Positions 55,023 through 63,919 are shown, counted from the stretch's first letter. The stretch is 64,000 nucleotides of DNA from Palsa-1447 sp964414785 (GCA_964414785.1 CAYPXZ010000002.1:1-64000); one strand, 5' to 3'. A program made the numbers and translations. Notes: generated by a model from the letters alone, not told the origin.

Positions 55023-55427
55023 CTAGCTCCTCGTGGCGGCGACAGGCGCCGCGCAGCAGAGCGCTGCGCCCTTGGCGCACATGGGACAGTCGCGCTGCAT
55101 GGTGTCCACGGTTGTCCCGTTAACCGTCACAATGGCGCCGCGGCACATTGCACACTCGTGGCGGGAATCCGTCGTGAACAGCGCGGTGCCGGCCTTCGTG
55201 CCCTCAAGCTGCCGGCGCTCGGTGATCGATATCGTCCTGCACGCGCCGCATGTCATGGCACCCGTATCGCCGGGATTCACGGCCGAGACGTCCGCCGGTG
55301 AGGAATTGGCGCGATGCGAAGCCGGCTGGGGAAGCCCGGCACGCAGGAATGTTGGGGTGAGGGCGAAAGCGAGGGCCAGGAGCGAACCCAGCCCAAGCAA
55401 CTTGAGTGAATGAATGGAGTGTTTCAT
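55023..55427 (-). CDS. Exported Cys-rich protein with three CxxC pairs
   Basis: 134 residues from the ATG at 55427 with a signal peptide (about 1-30, KLLGLGSLLALAFALTPTFLRA). The mature part has Cys60/63 in TCGAC, Cys92/95 in HECAMC, Cys114/117 in DCPMC and a Cys124-Cys125 pair, with intervening RTISITERRQLEGTKAG. Regular CxxC spacing suggests a metal site (zinc-ribbon-like) or disulfide/redox chemistry after export. A His precedes the second pair. I do not recognise a named family. No metallochaperone or oxidoreductase gene adjoins it. Confidence 0.7.
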   Translation of the reverse strand: MKHSIHSLKLLGLGSLLALAFALTPTFLRAGLPQPASHRANSSPADVSAVNPGDTGAMTCGACRTISITERRQLEGTKAGTALFTTDSRHECAMCRGAIVTVNGTTVDTMQRDCPMCAKGAALCCAAPVAATRS

Positions 55428-55690
55428 GGGATTTGTGTCGTTGATCGAATCGGACGATGTTTTGTCGTCGGAGGGTGATACACGCGGGCCCGATGTTTCA
55501 CTTGCGCATCTCTTGGCAAATCTGCCGCAGTTCTTGCCCCCGCCGGCGGCCCGCTTTCCAACGAACTCGTTGGTGCCGAATGATTCCCGGCGTAAAGCGG
55601 CCATCAAGGCCTGCGCGTCCGCCAAGATTCTGACTCGGAGCCATCGCCTCCTGGTGAGGGGACGAAGACGTCTCTGGGCACCCTCTGCGA

Positions 55691-55764
55691 TGGTGCGGGC
55701 GGGGAGAATCGAACTCCCGAGGCCAGTTTGGAAAACTGGAGTTTTACCACTAAACTACGCCCGC
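55691..55764 (-). tRNA. tRNA-Gly (anticodon TCC)
   Basis: On the minus strand GCGGGCG (55764-55758) pairs with CGCCCGC. The anticodon loop is TTTCCAA (anticodon TCC), the T-arm is GGGAGTTCGATTCTCCC and CCA is encoded at 55693-55691. Length is 74 bases. It lies upstream of the aldo/keto reductase gene, transcribed away from it. Confidence 0.96.
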
Positions 55765-55895
55765 GTTCCTGCGAGGTGGGGATGCTCCCCATGGGGGGCG
55801 GCCCGGTCAAGCCTCCTATGGCGGAAGGCTCCTCCGGGGAGAGATTGGGTTTGCCGATGCCCCGGCATGGACCCATCCCTTTACGAAATACCCAG

Positions 55896-56888
55896 ATGAG
55901 CCACGTCCCCTCCCCCGACCGGTACTCCGACCCCTCTCTCTACCGCCGCTGCGGCCGCAGCGGGGTGAAGCTTCCCCTGCTCTCGCTCGGGCTCTGGCAC
56001 AACTTTGGGGGGGTCGACGACTACGCAAACGCAAGGGCAATGGTGCTCAGGGCGTTCGACCGGGGCATCACGCACTTCGATCTCGCGAACAACTACGGGC
56101 CGCCCGCGGGTTCCGCCGAGGCGACCTTCGGGAGGATCATGAAGGAGGACCTGGCCGCGCACCGCGACGAGCTCATCGTGTCGACCAAGGCCGGCTACGA
56201 CATGTGGGAGGGGCCCTACGGCAACTTCGGGTCGCGCAAGTACCTCCTCGCGAGCCTGGACCAGAGCCTTGGGCGCCTCGGCCTCGACTACGTCGACATC
56301 TTCTACAGCCACCGGCCCGACACGGAGACGCCGCTCGAGGAGACCATGGGCGCCCTGGCCCACGCCGTCCGCTCGGGCAAAGCGCTCTACGCGGGGCTTT
56401 CCAACTACGACGCGGCCTTGACGGAGCGCGCCTCCAAGATCCTCAAGGACATGGGGACGCCGTGCCTCATCCACCAGCCCCGGTACAACATGTTCGACCG
56501 GGGCCCGGAGCGCTCCCTCTTCTCCGTCCTAGTGCGCGAGGGAATCGGCGGAATCGTCTTCACCCCGCTGGCGCAGGGGATGCTGACCGGCAGGTACCTC
56601 AACGGGATCCCCGCGGATTCGCGCGCCTCGCACGACCCCCGCTTTCTCAAGCCCGAGAACATCACCGAGGAGAAGCTTGCGAGGATCCGAAAGCTGGACG
56701 CGCTCGCCAAGGCCCGCGGCCAGTCCCTCGCGCAGATGTCCCTCGCGTGGGTGCTGCGCCAGCCGGCCGTGACGACGGCCCTGATCGGCGCCAGCAAGAC
56801 CTCGCAGATCGACGAGAACCTGGGAGCGCTGAAGAACCTTTCCTTCAGCGCCGACGAGCTGAAGTCGATCGAGGCCATCCTGGCCTGA
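55896..56888 (+). CDS. Aldo/keto reductase, YghZ-like
   Basis: 330 residues from the ATG at 55896. The catalytic tetrad is present: Asp62 and Tyr67 in FDLANNYGPP, Lys98 in VSTKAGYDMW and His139 in FYSHRPDTETPLEETM. The LxxGLSNYDAAL and ALIGASKTSQI segments bind NADPH. The HRPDTETPLEETM/LGRLGLDYVD features fit the YghZ (AKR14) subfamily, which reduces L-glyceraldehyde 3-phosphate and methylglyoxal. A start two codons further upstream, at an alternative ATG, is possible but has no better RBS. It is followed by rsmE with a 26-bp gap. Confidence 0.9.
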   Translation: MSHVPSPDRYSDPSLYRRCGRSGVKLPLLSLGLWHNFGGVDDYANARAMVLRAFDRGITHFDLANNYGPPAGSAEATFGRIMKEDLAAHRDELIVSTKAGYDMWEGPYGNFGSRKYLLASLDQSLGRLGLDYVDIFYSHRPDTETPLEETMGALAHAVRSGKALYAGLSNYDAALTERASKILKDMGTPCLIHQPRYNMFDRGPERSLFSVLVREGIGGIVFTPLAQGMLTGRYLNGIPADSRASHDPRFLKPENITEEKLARIRKLDALAKARGQSLAQMSLAWVLRQPAVTTALIGASKTSQIDENLGALKNLSFSADELKSIEAILA

Positions 56889-56914
56889 TCCCCCCGCGCG
56901 GCCCGGGTGCGACG

Positions 56915-57619
56915 GTGAACCTCGTCCTCTTCGAGCCCGCGGAGGTCGGCCGGCCCCTTTCGCTCGGCGACCCGCGCGCGGCCCACATCCTGGGGGTCCT
57001 CAGGCGGAAGGAGGGCGATTCGTTCGACGCCGGGTTGGTCGACGGACCCCGCGGCAGGGGAACCCTCACTTCAATCGGAGCGGAGCACCTCGCCTTCACG
57101 TTTGAACGCACCGCCGATCCGTCCCCTCCCGACCCGATCACCCTCCTGGTGGCGCTCCCCAGGCCCCAGACCGCACGGAAGATCCTGAACGAGGCGGCCT
57201 CGCTCGGCGTCGCCGCGATGCGGTTCTTCCCCTCGGAAAGGGGGGAGCCGGGATACGCGACCAGCACCCTGTGGAAGACCGGCGAGTGGCGCCGCCACCT
57301 CATGGACGGGGCCGCGCAGGCCTTTGACACGAGGCTTCCCGAGGTCGTCCAGGACGCCCGGCTCGCGGACGCCGTCGCGGGCCTGGCCGCGGGTGGCGCG
57401 AGGATTGCGCTCGATAACTACGAGGCCACCCGCCGCCTTGTCGCCGCGGAGGCGACCTTCCCGCTGACGCTCGCATTCGGCCCGGAGCGGGGATGGTCGG
57501 CCGGGGAGCGTGCGATTCTCAGGGAAGGCGGGTTTGTCCTCGCGCACCTGGGCGCCCGGGTCCTGAGGACGGAGACGGCCGTCGTGGCCGCGGTCGCTAT
57601 TGCGAAGGCGCGCGCCTGA
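56915..57619 (+). CDS. rsmE: 16S rRNA m3U1498 methyltransferase
   Basis: 234 residues, GTG start at 56915. It is a SPOUT-fold enzyme: the N-terminal PUA-like part (1-70) has DPRAAHILGVLRRKEGD. The SAM-binding knot region shows the RsmE signatures KILNEAASLGVAAMRFFPSE and AFGPERGWSAGERAIL, with HLGARVLRTETA near the end. It methylates U1498 in the decoding centre of 16S rRNA. The usual TEKSTELGV motif here reads NEAASLGV, a modest divergence. Its 3' end overlaps rsmD on the other strand by 23 bases. Confidence 0.9.
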   Translation: MNLVLFEPAEVGRPLSLGDPRAAHILGVLRRKEGDSFDAGLVDGPRGRGTLTSIGAEHLAFTFERTADPSPPDPITLLVALPRPQTARKILNEAASLGVAAMRFFPSERGEPGYATSTLWKTGEWRRHLMDGAAQAFDTRLPEVVQDARLADAVAGLAAGGARIALDNYEATRRLVAAEATFPLTLAFGPERGWSAGERAILREGGFVLAHLGARVLRTETAVVAAVAIAKARA

Positions 57620-58169
57620 AGAAGGCGACGCTCGGGTTGCGCGCGCCCCGCCCCAGGCGCTTGGCGCACGCCCAGCCCTGAGGGTCGAGCGCCTGCTCGC
57701 CGGGCATCTCGAAGACGACGAGGCCGGGCCAGTCCGGGGGCAGCGCGGCGGCGAGCTTCCCAAACAGGGCCGGCGCAATCTCCTCGATCATCTCGTAGGG
57801 CGGGTCGACGAAGATGAGGTCCGGCAGGGCGCCGACGCCGGCCGGCAACGAGAGGGCGTCCGCCTCCACGGCGAGGAGCTCCGCCCCGCCCTTGCCGGCG
57901 CTGCGGCACACGGCCGCGATGTTCCTGCGAAGGCAGGACAGGGCCTTGGCGTTTCGCTCGACGAAGGTTCCCCCCGCGGCCCCCCGGCTGAAGGCCTCAA
58001 GCCCGTAGGCCCCGCTTCCCGCGAAGAGGTCGACAAATCGGGACCCGGGTACACGGGCTGCGAGGCTCGAGAACACGGACTGCCTCATCCCGTCGGTGGC
58101 GGGGCGCACGGCGTCGCCCTTGGGCACCAGAAGCTCGATCCCGCGCGCGACTCCCCCGCTTATGCGCAT
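57597..58169 (-). CDS. rsmD: 16S rRNA m2G966 methyltransferase
   Basis: 190 residues from the ATG at 58169, which has AGGAA eight bases upstream (an earlier ATG at 58205 is possible). The start MRISGGVARG is like the conserved MRIIGG of RsmD. The SAM site is VDLFAGSGAYGLEAFSRGA, the catalytic NPPY-type motif is FVDPPYEMI, and VRPATDGMRQSVFSSL is the typical RsmD motif. It modifies G966 of 16S rRNA. Two rRNA methyltransferases are arranged tail-to-tail and overlap by 23 bases. Confidence 0.9.
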   Translation of the reverse strand: MRISGGVARGIELLVPKGDAVRPATDGMRQSVFSSLAARVPGSRFVDLFAGSGAYGLEAFSRGAAGGTFVERNAKALSCLRRNIAAVCRSAGKGGAELLAVEADALSLPAGVGALPDLIFVDPPYEMIEEIAPALFGKLAAALPPDWPGLVVFEMPGEQALDPQGWACAKRLGRGARNPSVAFFRRAPSQ

Positions 58170-58240
58170 GGGGTTCCTGGGGCGCCGCGGGCCGGCGCGG
58201 GGCATTTGGTCGACATCGCTGGGGGTCGCATCAAAAAGGC

Positions 58241-59194
58241 ATGACGATGACACCGGCGCAGTCAGACCACTTCAACGGGAAAACGTTCTTCAACCCGGGC
58301 GGATCCAAGGTCCGCGGCCTTCGAGACGTGATCCGGTGGAGGAGGACGAGCCATCCCGTGCCCTGGCCCGAGCGGGTCGAGGTCGCGCAGCGACCGGTTC
58401 CGGAGGCGCCGGTCCCCGAGGGTCTCGCCGCGACCTGGGTCGGCCAATCCACCTTCATCCTTAGGGGAGGGTCGGCCACAATCCTCACGGACCCGATCTT
58501 CTCGGAGCGCGCAAGTCCCCTGCCCTGGCTGGGCCCGCGCCGGGTGGCGGCGCCGGGAGTGGCCCTTGGCGCCGTGCCCAAGGTGGACCTCGTGCTCCTG
58601 TCCCACGACCACTACGACCACTGCGATCTCCCCTCCCTCCGCGAGCTCGCCCGAAGGGACCAACCCCAGGTCGTCTCGCCGCTCGGGCACCGCTCGCTCC
58701 TTGAAGGGGCGGGCCTCTCCCGACTGGTCGAGCTCGACTGGTGGGAGTCCCGGGTGCTCTCCCCGGGCCTCGAGGTGACGCTCGTCCCCGCGCTCCACTG
58801 GAGCCGCAGGGCGCCCCTGGGCACGAACTCAAGGCTCTGGGGAGGGTTCATGGTCCGGGCCGGGGGCCGGCTCGCCTATTTCGCGGGGGATTCGGGCTAT
58901 GATGCGCAGCTTTTCGCGGAAATCGGCCGGCGCTGCGGAGCCCCGGACCTGGCGATGATCCCGATCGGCGCCTACGAGCCTCGCTGGTTCATGAGCGAGA
59001 CGCACATGAACCCCGCCGAGGCGGTCCGCGTCCATCGGGACGTCGGCGCGCGCCGAAGCGTCGCGATGCACTGGGGCACCTTCCAATTGACCGACGAGGG
59101 CCGCGAGGAGCCTGTCCGGGCCCTCAGGGAGGCCTGCGGCGGGGACACCCCCTATTTCGCCGTCCTGCAGCCGGGGGAGAGCCTGCAGGTCTAG
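58241..59194 (+). CDS. MBL-fold metal-dependent hydrolase (UlaG/NAPE-PLD-like)
   Basis: 317 residues. The metal motif is LLSHDHYDHCD with His122, His124, Asp126 and His127. Further ligands are probably His in LVPALHWSRR, Asp in FAGDSGYD and His in SVAMHWGTF. An N-terminal FNPGGSKVRGLRDVIRWRR segment and the WVGQSTFILRGGSATILTDP opening are typical of the NAPE-PLD/RomA-like proteins, which hydrolyse phospholipid-like phosphodiesters. No signal peptide is seen. It is divergent from rsmD by 71 bp. The substrate is not known. Confidence 0.85.
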   Translation: MTMTPAQSDHFNGKTFFNPGGSKVRGLRDVIRWRRTSHPVPWPERVEVAQRPVPEAPVPEGLAATWVGQSTFILRGGSATILTDPIFSERASPLPWLGPRRVAAPGVALGAVPKVDLVLLSHDHYDHCDLPSLRELARRDQPQVVSPLGHRSLLEGAGLSRLVELDWWESRVLSPGLEVTLVPALHWSRRAPLGTNSRLWGGFMVRAGGRLAYFAGDSGYDAQLFAEIGRRCGAPDLAMIPIGAYEPRWFMSETHMNPAEAVRVHRDVGARRSVAMHWGTFQLTDEGREEPVRALREACGGDTPYFAVLQPGESLQV

Positions 59195-59341
59195 ATCGAG
59201 TGCGCTAAAACAGGCGCAGGGAGGGAACCACATGCCGCCGGGGCATGTCGCAGGTCAATCTATTCCCCTGTAAATGGTTGCAGATTTTACAATGCCGGCT
59301 AGTGTAGACTGGGTTCCTTCTGACCAGGGACCGCAGCAACC

Positions 59342-60784
59342 ATGACACCCGCCGGGCTCACCGTACTCGTCGGCCTAACGGCCGCTGCCGCCGCATTTGG
59401 CGCGCAGGCGGATGAATTGAACGCCTGGCCGGCCTTCGTGCAGCAGAGGGACGAGTCGGGAAAGGTCCTGAGCTGGACGGGGGCGGGGCCCTTCCTCTTC
59501 TCCGGCCCGGCGCCTGCGCCGGACGCCGGCACCGCCAGCGGCCTCAGGCCGTTCTACGTGAACGTCACGACCGAGGACGGCTCAAAGTCCGACTTCCTCT
59601 ACCCGCTCTTCTATTACAGGAAATACCCCAAGGCCTACAAGTGGTCGGTCTTCCAGCTGATCAACGGCGAGGGCACGGAATTCAACACCGATACGCCCGA
59701 GCTGCCCGTCGACCGGCACTTCGACGTCTGGCCCTTCTATTTCTCGCATGAAACAGGAAGCCCGGAGGACACCTACCATGCGCTCTTCCCCGTTTACGGC
59801 ACCATCAAGTACCGCCTGGGCTTCACGCGGCTTTCCTGGGTCGTCTTCCCGCTCTACGTCGACGCCTACAAGCGGCACACCGACGTCTATTACACGCCCT
59901 TCCCCTTCGTGAGGACCTTCCGCGGCGAGGAGAACGGGTTTGGCATCTGGCCGCTCTTCGGCGCGACGAAGGGGCCGGGCGTTTCCAGCCACTTCTACTG
60001 CATCTGGCCGCTCATCTGGAACAACGTGATCGACCCCGGACCGGATGTCCCCGAGGGCACCGCGCCCTCGACCCAGGTGGGCATCCTGCCCCTCTATACC
60101 CGCGAGAGGGGCCCCGGCGTCGTGAGCGAGAACTACCTCTGGCCGTTCTTCGGCTACACCGAGCGGACGGCGCCCTACCGCTACAGCGAGAGGCGCTACT
60201 TCTGGCCGTTCCTGCTCCAGGGAAGGGGCGACGACCGGGTGCTCAACCGGTGGGGGCCCTTCTACACGTATTCGAACACGAAGGGGGCCGACTCGAGGTG
60301 GGTGATGTGGCCGCTCTGGCACCGGCGAACGTGGGCCGACGACGACACCGCCCAGTCAAAGACGCAGTTCTTCTACTTCCTCTATTGGTCGCTCGACCAG
60401 ACCAGCGTGTCGCGGCCCTCGATCGCCCCCGCCTACAAGAGGCACATCTGGCCGGTCCTGAGCATCTGGGACAACGGGGCCGGCAGCCGGCAGCTGCAGT
60501 TCCCGAGCCCGCTCGAGGTCTTCTTCCCGGACAACCCGGACGTCCGCGAGACGTGGTCGCCGCTCTTCTCCATCTACCGCTACGACCACCGGCCGACGGG
60601 GGAGTCCCGCAGCTCGGTCCTCTGGGGGGCGATCACGTGGAGGCGCAGCGAGTCCCGGGGCCTTGAGGAATTCCACCTGGGGCCCCTCCTCGGCATGAGG
60701 AGGCGCGGCCCCTCCGGGGCCTGGAAAATCTTAGGATTCGATTTCGGGGACAAAGCGGGCGAGATTGGGAGGGCCAATCGATGA
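59342..60784 (+). CDS. Exported WP-repeat protein coupled to the Mla operon, unknown family
   Basis: 480 residues with a signal peptide (about 1-23, TAAAAAFGAQADE). The body consists of repeated units of about 35-45 residues around aromatic W-P-[FLV]-[FYL] motifs: FDVWPFYFS, FGIWPLFGA, YCIWPLIWN, NYLWPFFGY, RYFWPFLLQ, WVMWPLWHR and HIWPVLSI, with alternating Tyr-rich strands. The pattern suggests a beta-rich repeat or outer-membrane protein. No enzyme motif is seen. The TGA overlaps the ATG of mlaE (60781-60784), so it is translated with the lipid-transport genes and is a candidate additional component. I do not recognise a named family. Confidence 0.75.
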   Translation: MTPAGLTVLVGLTAAAAAFGAQADELNAWPAFVQQRDESGKVLSWTGAGPFLFSGPAPAPDAGTASGLRPFYVNVTTEDGSKSDFLYPLFYYRKYPKAYKWSVFQLINGEGTEFNTDTPELPVDRHFDVWPFYFSHETGSPEDTYHALFPVYGTIKYRLGFTRLSWVVFPLYVDAYKRHTDVYYTPFPFVRTFRGEENGFGIWPLFGATKGPGVSSHFYCIWPLIWNNVIDPGPDVPEGTAPSTQVGILPLYTRERGPGVVSENYLWPFFGYTERTAPYRYSERRYFWPFLLQGRGDDRVLNRWGPFYTYSNTKGADSRWVMWPLWHRRTWADDDTAQSKTQFFYFLYWSLDQTSVSRPSIAPAYKRHIWPVLSIWDNGAGSRQLQFPSPLEVFFPDNPDVRETWSPLFSIYRYDHRPTGESRSSVLWGAITWRRSESRGLEEFHLGPLLGMRRRGPSGAWKILGFDFGDKAGEIGRANR

Positions 60785-61533
60785 AGCAACTCAACGCAAT
60801 TCTGGAGGGCGTAGGCAGCGTCGTGCAGCTCCTTGTCCGGTCGCTGACGTACGCCGGCACCCTTCCCCGCCAATGGCCGCGGTTCATCGAGCAGTGCTAC
60901 ATGATCGGCTACACGACGCTCCCGATCGTCGCGATCCTGAGCTTCTTCATCGGCACGGTCCTCGCGCTCGAGGCCGGGTACGCGATGGAGGGCTTCGGAG
61001 CCAAGGAGTTCATCGGGAGCCTGGTCGGCCTGTCCATGGCCAGGGAGCTCGGCCCCATGATGACCTCGGTCCTCCTCGCCGGCCGCGTGGGATCGGCGAT
61101 CGCCGCCGAGCTCGCGTCGATGAAGGTCTACCAGGAGATCGACGCCCTCACGACCATGAACATCCCGGCGGCCAAGATCCTCGTCCTGCCGCGGCTCGCG
61201 GCCGTCCTCGTGATGATGCCGGTCCTCATCGTGATCGCGAACATCGTCGGCTGGTTCGGCGGTTCCGTCGTCGCCCGCTACGTGAGCACCGTGGGGATAA
61301 GCCCCGAGTCCTATTTCGCCGCGCTGCGCCACTACACGAAGTTCAAGGACGTGATGAACGGCATGGAGAAGGCCGAGGTGTTCGGGTTTGTCGTCGTCCT
61401 CGTCTGCTGCGACATCGGCCTCAACACGAAGGGCGGCCCGCGCGAGATCGGCGCGGCGGTCACGCGCGCCGTGGTTGTGTCCCTGATCCTCATCCTGGTC
61501 CTGGATTACTTCGTCACGAAGATCCTCATGTAG
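60781..61533 (+). CDS. mlaE: MlaE-family ABC permease (lipid transport)
   Basis: 250 residues with five or six hydrophobic segments. The MlaE/TTC signature GLSMARELGPMMTSVLLAGR and the helix IGTVLALEAGYAMEGFGAKEF, both shown within 20 residues, are conserved, as is AAELASMKVYQEIDALTTM. The permease sits in the inner membrane and moves phospholipid between membranes together with MlaF and the MCE protein. The ATG overlaps the stop of the WP-repeat gene. mlaF starts 15 bp downstream. Confidence 0.93.
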   Translation: MKQLNAILEGVGSVVQLLVRSLTYAGTLPRQWPRFIEQCYMIGYTTLPIVAILSFFIGTVLALEAGYAMEGFGAKEFIGSLVGLSMARELGPMMTSVLLAGRVGSAIAAELASMKVYQEIDALTTMNIPAAKILVLPRLAAVLVMMPVLIVIANIVGWFGGSVVARYVSTVGISPESYFAALRHYTKFKDVMNGMEKAEVFGFVVVLVCCDIGLNTKGGPREIGAAVTRAVVVSLILILVLDYFVTKILM

Positions 61534-61548
61534 AGCACCCGCATCCCC

Positions 61549-62370
61549 ATGGATTCCCCCTGCAGCAAGACACGCAATCCGTTCACCGGCGCCGAGGCCA
61601 ACGCCGTCGGCGTGACGGTTGACCACGTGTCGAAGAGCTTCTCGGGCGTGCCGGTCCTCAACGACATCACCTTCGACGTCCATCCCGGGGAGATCTTCGT
61701 CCTGATGGGGCCGAGCGGCTCCGGCAAGAGCGTGCTCCTGCGCGACATCGTCGGCCTCGAGATCCCGACCAAGGGGACGATCCGGATCGACGGGCAGGAT
61801 CCCTCGCTCGCGGAGACGCGCGACAGGGTCCGCGTCGCCCTCGTCTTCCAGGACGGCGCCCTCTTCAACTCGCTCAGCGTCTACGACAACCTGGCCCTTT
61901 ACCCGCGCGAGCACCGCTCGGGCGACGAGAAGGCCATCCGCGAGAAGGTCATGCACGCGCTCAAGATCCTCTCCGTCCAGGACGCCGCGGCAAAGTTCCC
62001 CTCCGAGCTCTCCGGCGGCATGAAGAAGCGCGTCTCCATAGCCCGCGCCCTGGTCATGGAGCCGCAGCTCCTTCTCTACGACGAGCCGACGAGCGAGCTC
62101 GACCCGGTCATGAGCGCCACGATCAGCGAGATCATCGCCACCCTGAAGAACGAGTACAGCGTGACGAGCATCGTCGTCACCCACGACCGCTCGCTCGCGA
62201 AGGCGATCTCGAACCGGGTCGGGATCATCATGGATGGGACGCTGATCACGCTCGGCACGGCCCAGGAGCTGTTCGCGACCAAGGACCCCAGGCTCACCGA
62301 CTTCCTCTTCCCCAAGATCGACCTCCAGAATCCCCGTTTCAAGAACCTCGAAACAAAGGCATCAACATGA
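61549..62370 (+). CDS. mlaF: MlaF-family ABC ATPase (lipid transport)
   Basis: 273 residues. Walker A is GPSGSGKS (54-61), the Q-loop is ALVFQDGALFNSLSV, the signature is ELSGGMKKRVSIARAL and Walker B is LLLYDEPTSELDP, with a final switch His in VVTHD. The DGALFNSLSV segment and the SGGMKKR signature are typical of MlaF. A 20-residue tail before the conserved core (SPCSKTRNPFTG) is not conserved, and GTG/ATG starts further in are possible. The TGA overlaps the ATG of mlaD (62367-62370). Confidence 0.92.
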   Translation: MDSPCSKTRNPFTGAEANAVGVTVDHVSKSFSGVPVLNDITFDVHPGEIFVLMGPSGSGKSVLLRDIVGLEIPTKGTIRIDGQDPSLAETRDRVRVALVFQDGALFNSLSVYDNLALYPREHRSGDEKAIREKVMHALKILSVQDAAAKFPSELSGGMKKRVSIARALVMEPQLLLYDEPTSELDPVMSATISEIIATLKNEYSVTSIVVTHDRSLAKAISNRVGIIMDGTLITLGTAQELFATKDPRLTDFLFPKIDLQNPRFKNLETKAST

Positions 62371-63362
62371 ACTCCACGCAACAGACCGCCCGAGTCGGGC
62401 TCTTCTTCCTCCTCGGGGTAGCCCTGGTATGGGTCACGTTCGAGACCTTGAGCGACGGCAAGATCTTCGAGGAGAAGTCCCACACCCTGGTCGCGGGGTT
62501 CACCGACCTGAAGCAGCTCAAGACGGGGGACGAGGTGCGCCTGGCCGGGGTCAAAGTGGGCACCGTGCAGAAGACGCGCCTTTCGGGACGCAGGGCCGAG
62601 GCCGTCCTGCAGGTCGATCCCAAGGTCCCGATCGCGAGCGACGCGACGGCAAGCATCGTCATGTCGGGCCTGATCGGGGGAAACTACATCTCGATCGACA
62701 TGGGCTCGCCCGGGATCGCGCCCCTGGCGGACGGCGCAGAGATCCGCACGCTCGAGTCACCCGACCTCAACACGCTCATGACGGAGCTCGGGGGGCTCGG
62801 GAAACAGCTCCAGGACTCCCTCGGTTCGTTCAGCAAGGCGCTCAACGGCACGGGCAAGGATGGCGGCGGGATCATCCAGAAGCTCGACAAGCTCGTCACC
62901 GACAACAGCGCCAGGGTCGACGCCACGATGACGAACCTCCAGGAGATCACCGGGAAGATCAACCGCGGGGAGGGCACCCTCGGGAAGCTCGTCAACGACC
63001 CGAAGCTCCACGACGAGCTCCTGGCCTCAATCGAGGACATCAAGGCCACCGCGGCCCAGGCGAAGGAGTTCGTCGCCAACGCCGAGACCATCCTTGACCA
63101 GGTCAAGTCCGGGCAGGGCACCCTCGGCACGCTGGTCTACGACCAGAAGGCCGCGGACGACATCCGTGCCTCGATCGCCAACATCCGCAGCGTCTCGGAC
63201 AAGCTCGCGAAGGGCCAGGGGACGCTCGGGAAGCTGATCAACGACCCGGGCCTCTACGACAGCGCCCAGGTCACCATAAAGAAGGTGGACCGCACGCTCG
63301 ACGGCCTCAACGACTCGGGCCCCATCACGGCCGTGGGGATCGTCGTCAACGCGCTCTTTTAG
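62367..63362 (+). CDS. mlaD: MlaD-family MCE-domain substrate-binding protein
   Basis: 331 residues. One N-terminal helix (about 9-25) anchors it. The MCE domain (about 38-130) shows LVAGFTDLKQLKTGDEVRLA and MSGLIGGNYISIDMG. The C-terminal helical part (about 135-331) has three repeats with the core GTLGKLVxDxxLxD (about 201-218, 249-266, 283-300). Similar repeats form the tunnel-like or coiled tail of long MCE proteins. It should hold lipids in the periplasm for the MlaEF transporter. It is coupled to mlaF by a four-base overlap. There is no mlaB or mlaC in the window. Confidence 0.92.
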   Translation: MNSTQQTARVGLFFLLGVALVWVTFETLSDGKIFEEKSHTLVAGFTDLKQLKTGDEVRLAGVKVGTVQKTRLSGRRAEAVLQVDPKVPIASDATASIVMSGLIGGNYISIDMGSPGIAPLADGAEIRTLESPDLNTLMTELGGLGKQLQDSLGSFSKALNGTGKDGGGIIQKLDKLVTDNSARVDATMTNLQEITGKINRGEGTLGKLVNDPKLHDELLASIEDIKATAAQAKEFVANAETILDQVKSGQGTLGTLVYDQKAADDIRASIANIRSVSDKLAKGQGTLGKLINDPGLYDSAQVTIKKVDRTLDGLNDSGPITAVGIVVNALF

Positions 63363-63423
63363 GCATCCCGGGAATATCCCGGGCTTGCCCCTGCTCAAAC
63401 TCCATATCTCCATACCCGGACCC

Positions 63424-63867
63424 ATGAGAACCCTACCTCGCCTCTTGGCGGGCTGCACCGCGGCCCTCCTCCTGCTCACCGCGGCACGGGCCGCCGACTG
63501 GACCGAGGACTACTCCTCGGCGCTCACGCAGGCCAGGAAGGAGCACAAGCTGCTCCTCCTCGACTTCACGGGCTCGGACTGGTGCACCTGGTGCAAGCGC
63601 ATCGACGCCGAGGTCCTCTCGACCCAGAAGTTCAAGGACTTCGCGGACCAGAAGCTGGTGCTGGTCACGGTCGACTTCCCCCGTTCCCACCCGCAGAGCG
63701 ACGCCGTGAAGGCCCAGAACAAGGGCCTCCAGGACAAGTACGGAGTGGAGGGCTACCCGACGGTCATCGTCCTCGATCCCAATGAGAAGCTCGTCTTCAA
63801 GCAGGACGGCTACGAGGAGGGCGGGCCGGACGCGTTCATAGCGAAGTTCCCGAAGCCCGCGAAGTGA
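63424..63867 (+). CDS. Exported thioredoxin-like protein (WCTWC)
   Basis: 147 residues from the ATG at 63424; a longer frame to 63385 exists. The signal peptide is about 1-23 (CTAALLLLTAARAAD). The active site is GSDWCTWCKRI with Cys54 and Cys57, then LVTVDFPRS and YGVEGYPTVIVLDPN with the cis-Pro. The WCxWCK type fits DsbD-gamma/thioredoxin_7-like proteins of the envelope rather than cytosolic thioredoxin. It probably shuttles electrons or reduces disulfides outside the cytoplasm. It lies 61 bp after mlaD. Confidence 0.87.
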   Translation: MRTLPRLLAGCTAALLLLTAARAADWTEDYSSALTQARKEHKLLLLDFTGSDWCTWCKRIDAEVLSTQKFKDFADQKLVLVTVDFPRSHPQSDAVKAQNKGLQDKYGVEGYPTVIVLDPNEKLVFKQDGYEEGGPDAFIAKFPKPAK

Positions 63868-63919
63868 CACGTGCCTGGCGGGGGCGGGCGGCCTGCCGCC
63901 ATCGCCCCGTCGGGAGCCT

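Noticed and set aside
60580..62184. A 534-codon minus-strand frame across mlaE/mlaF
   Set aside because: Charged low-complexity shadow of two clear ABC transporter genes.
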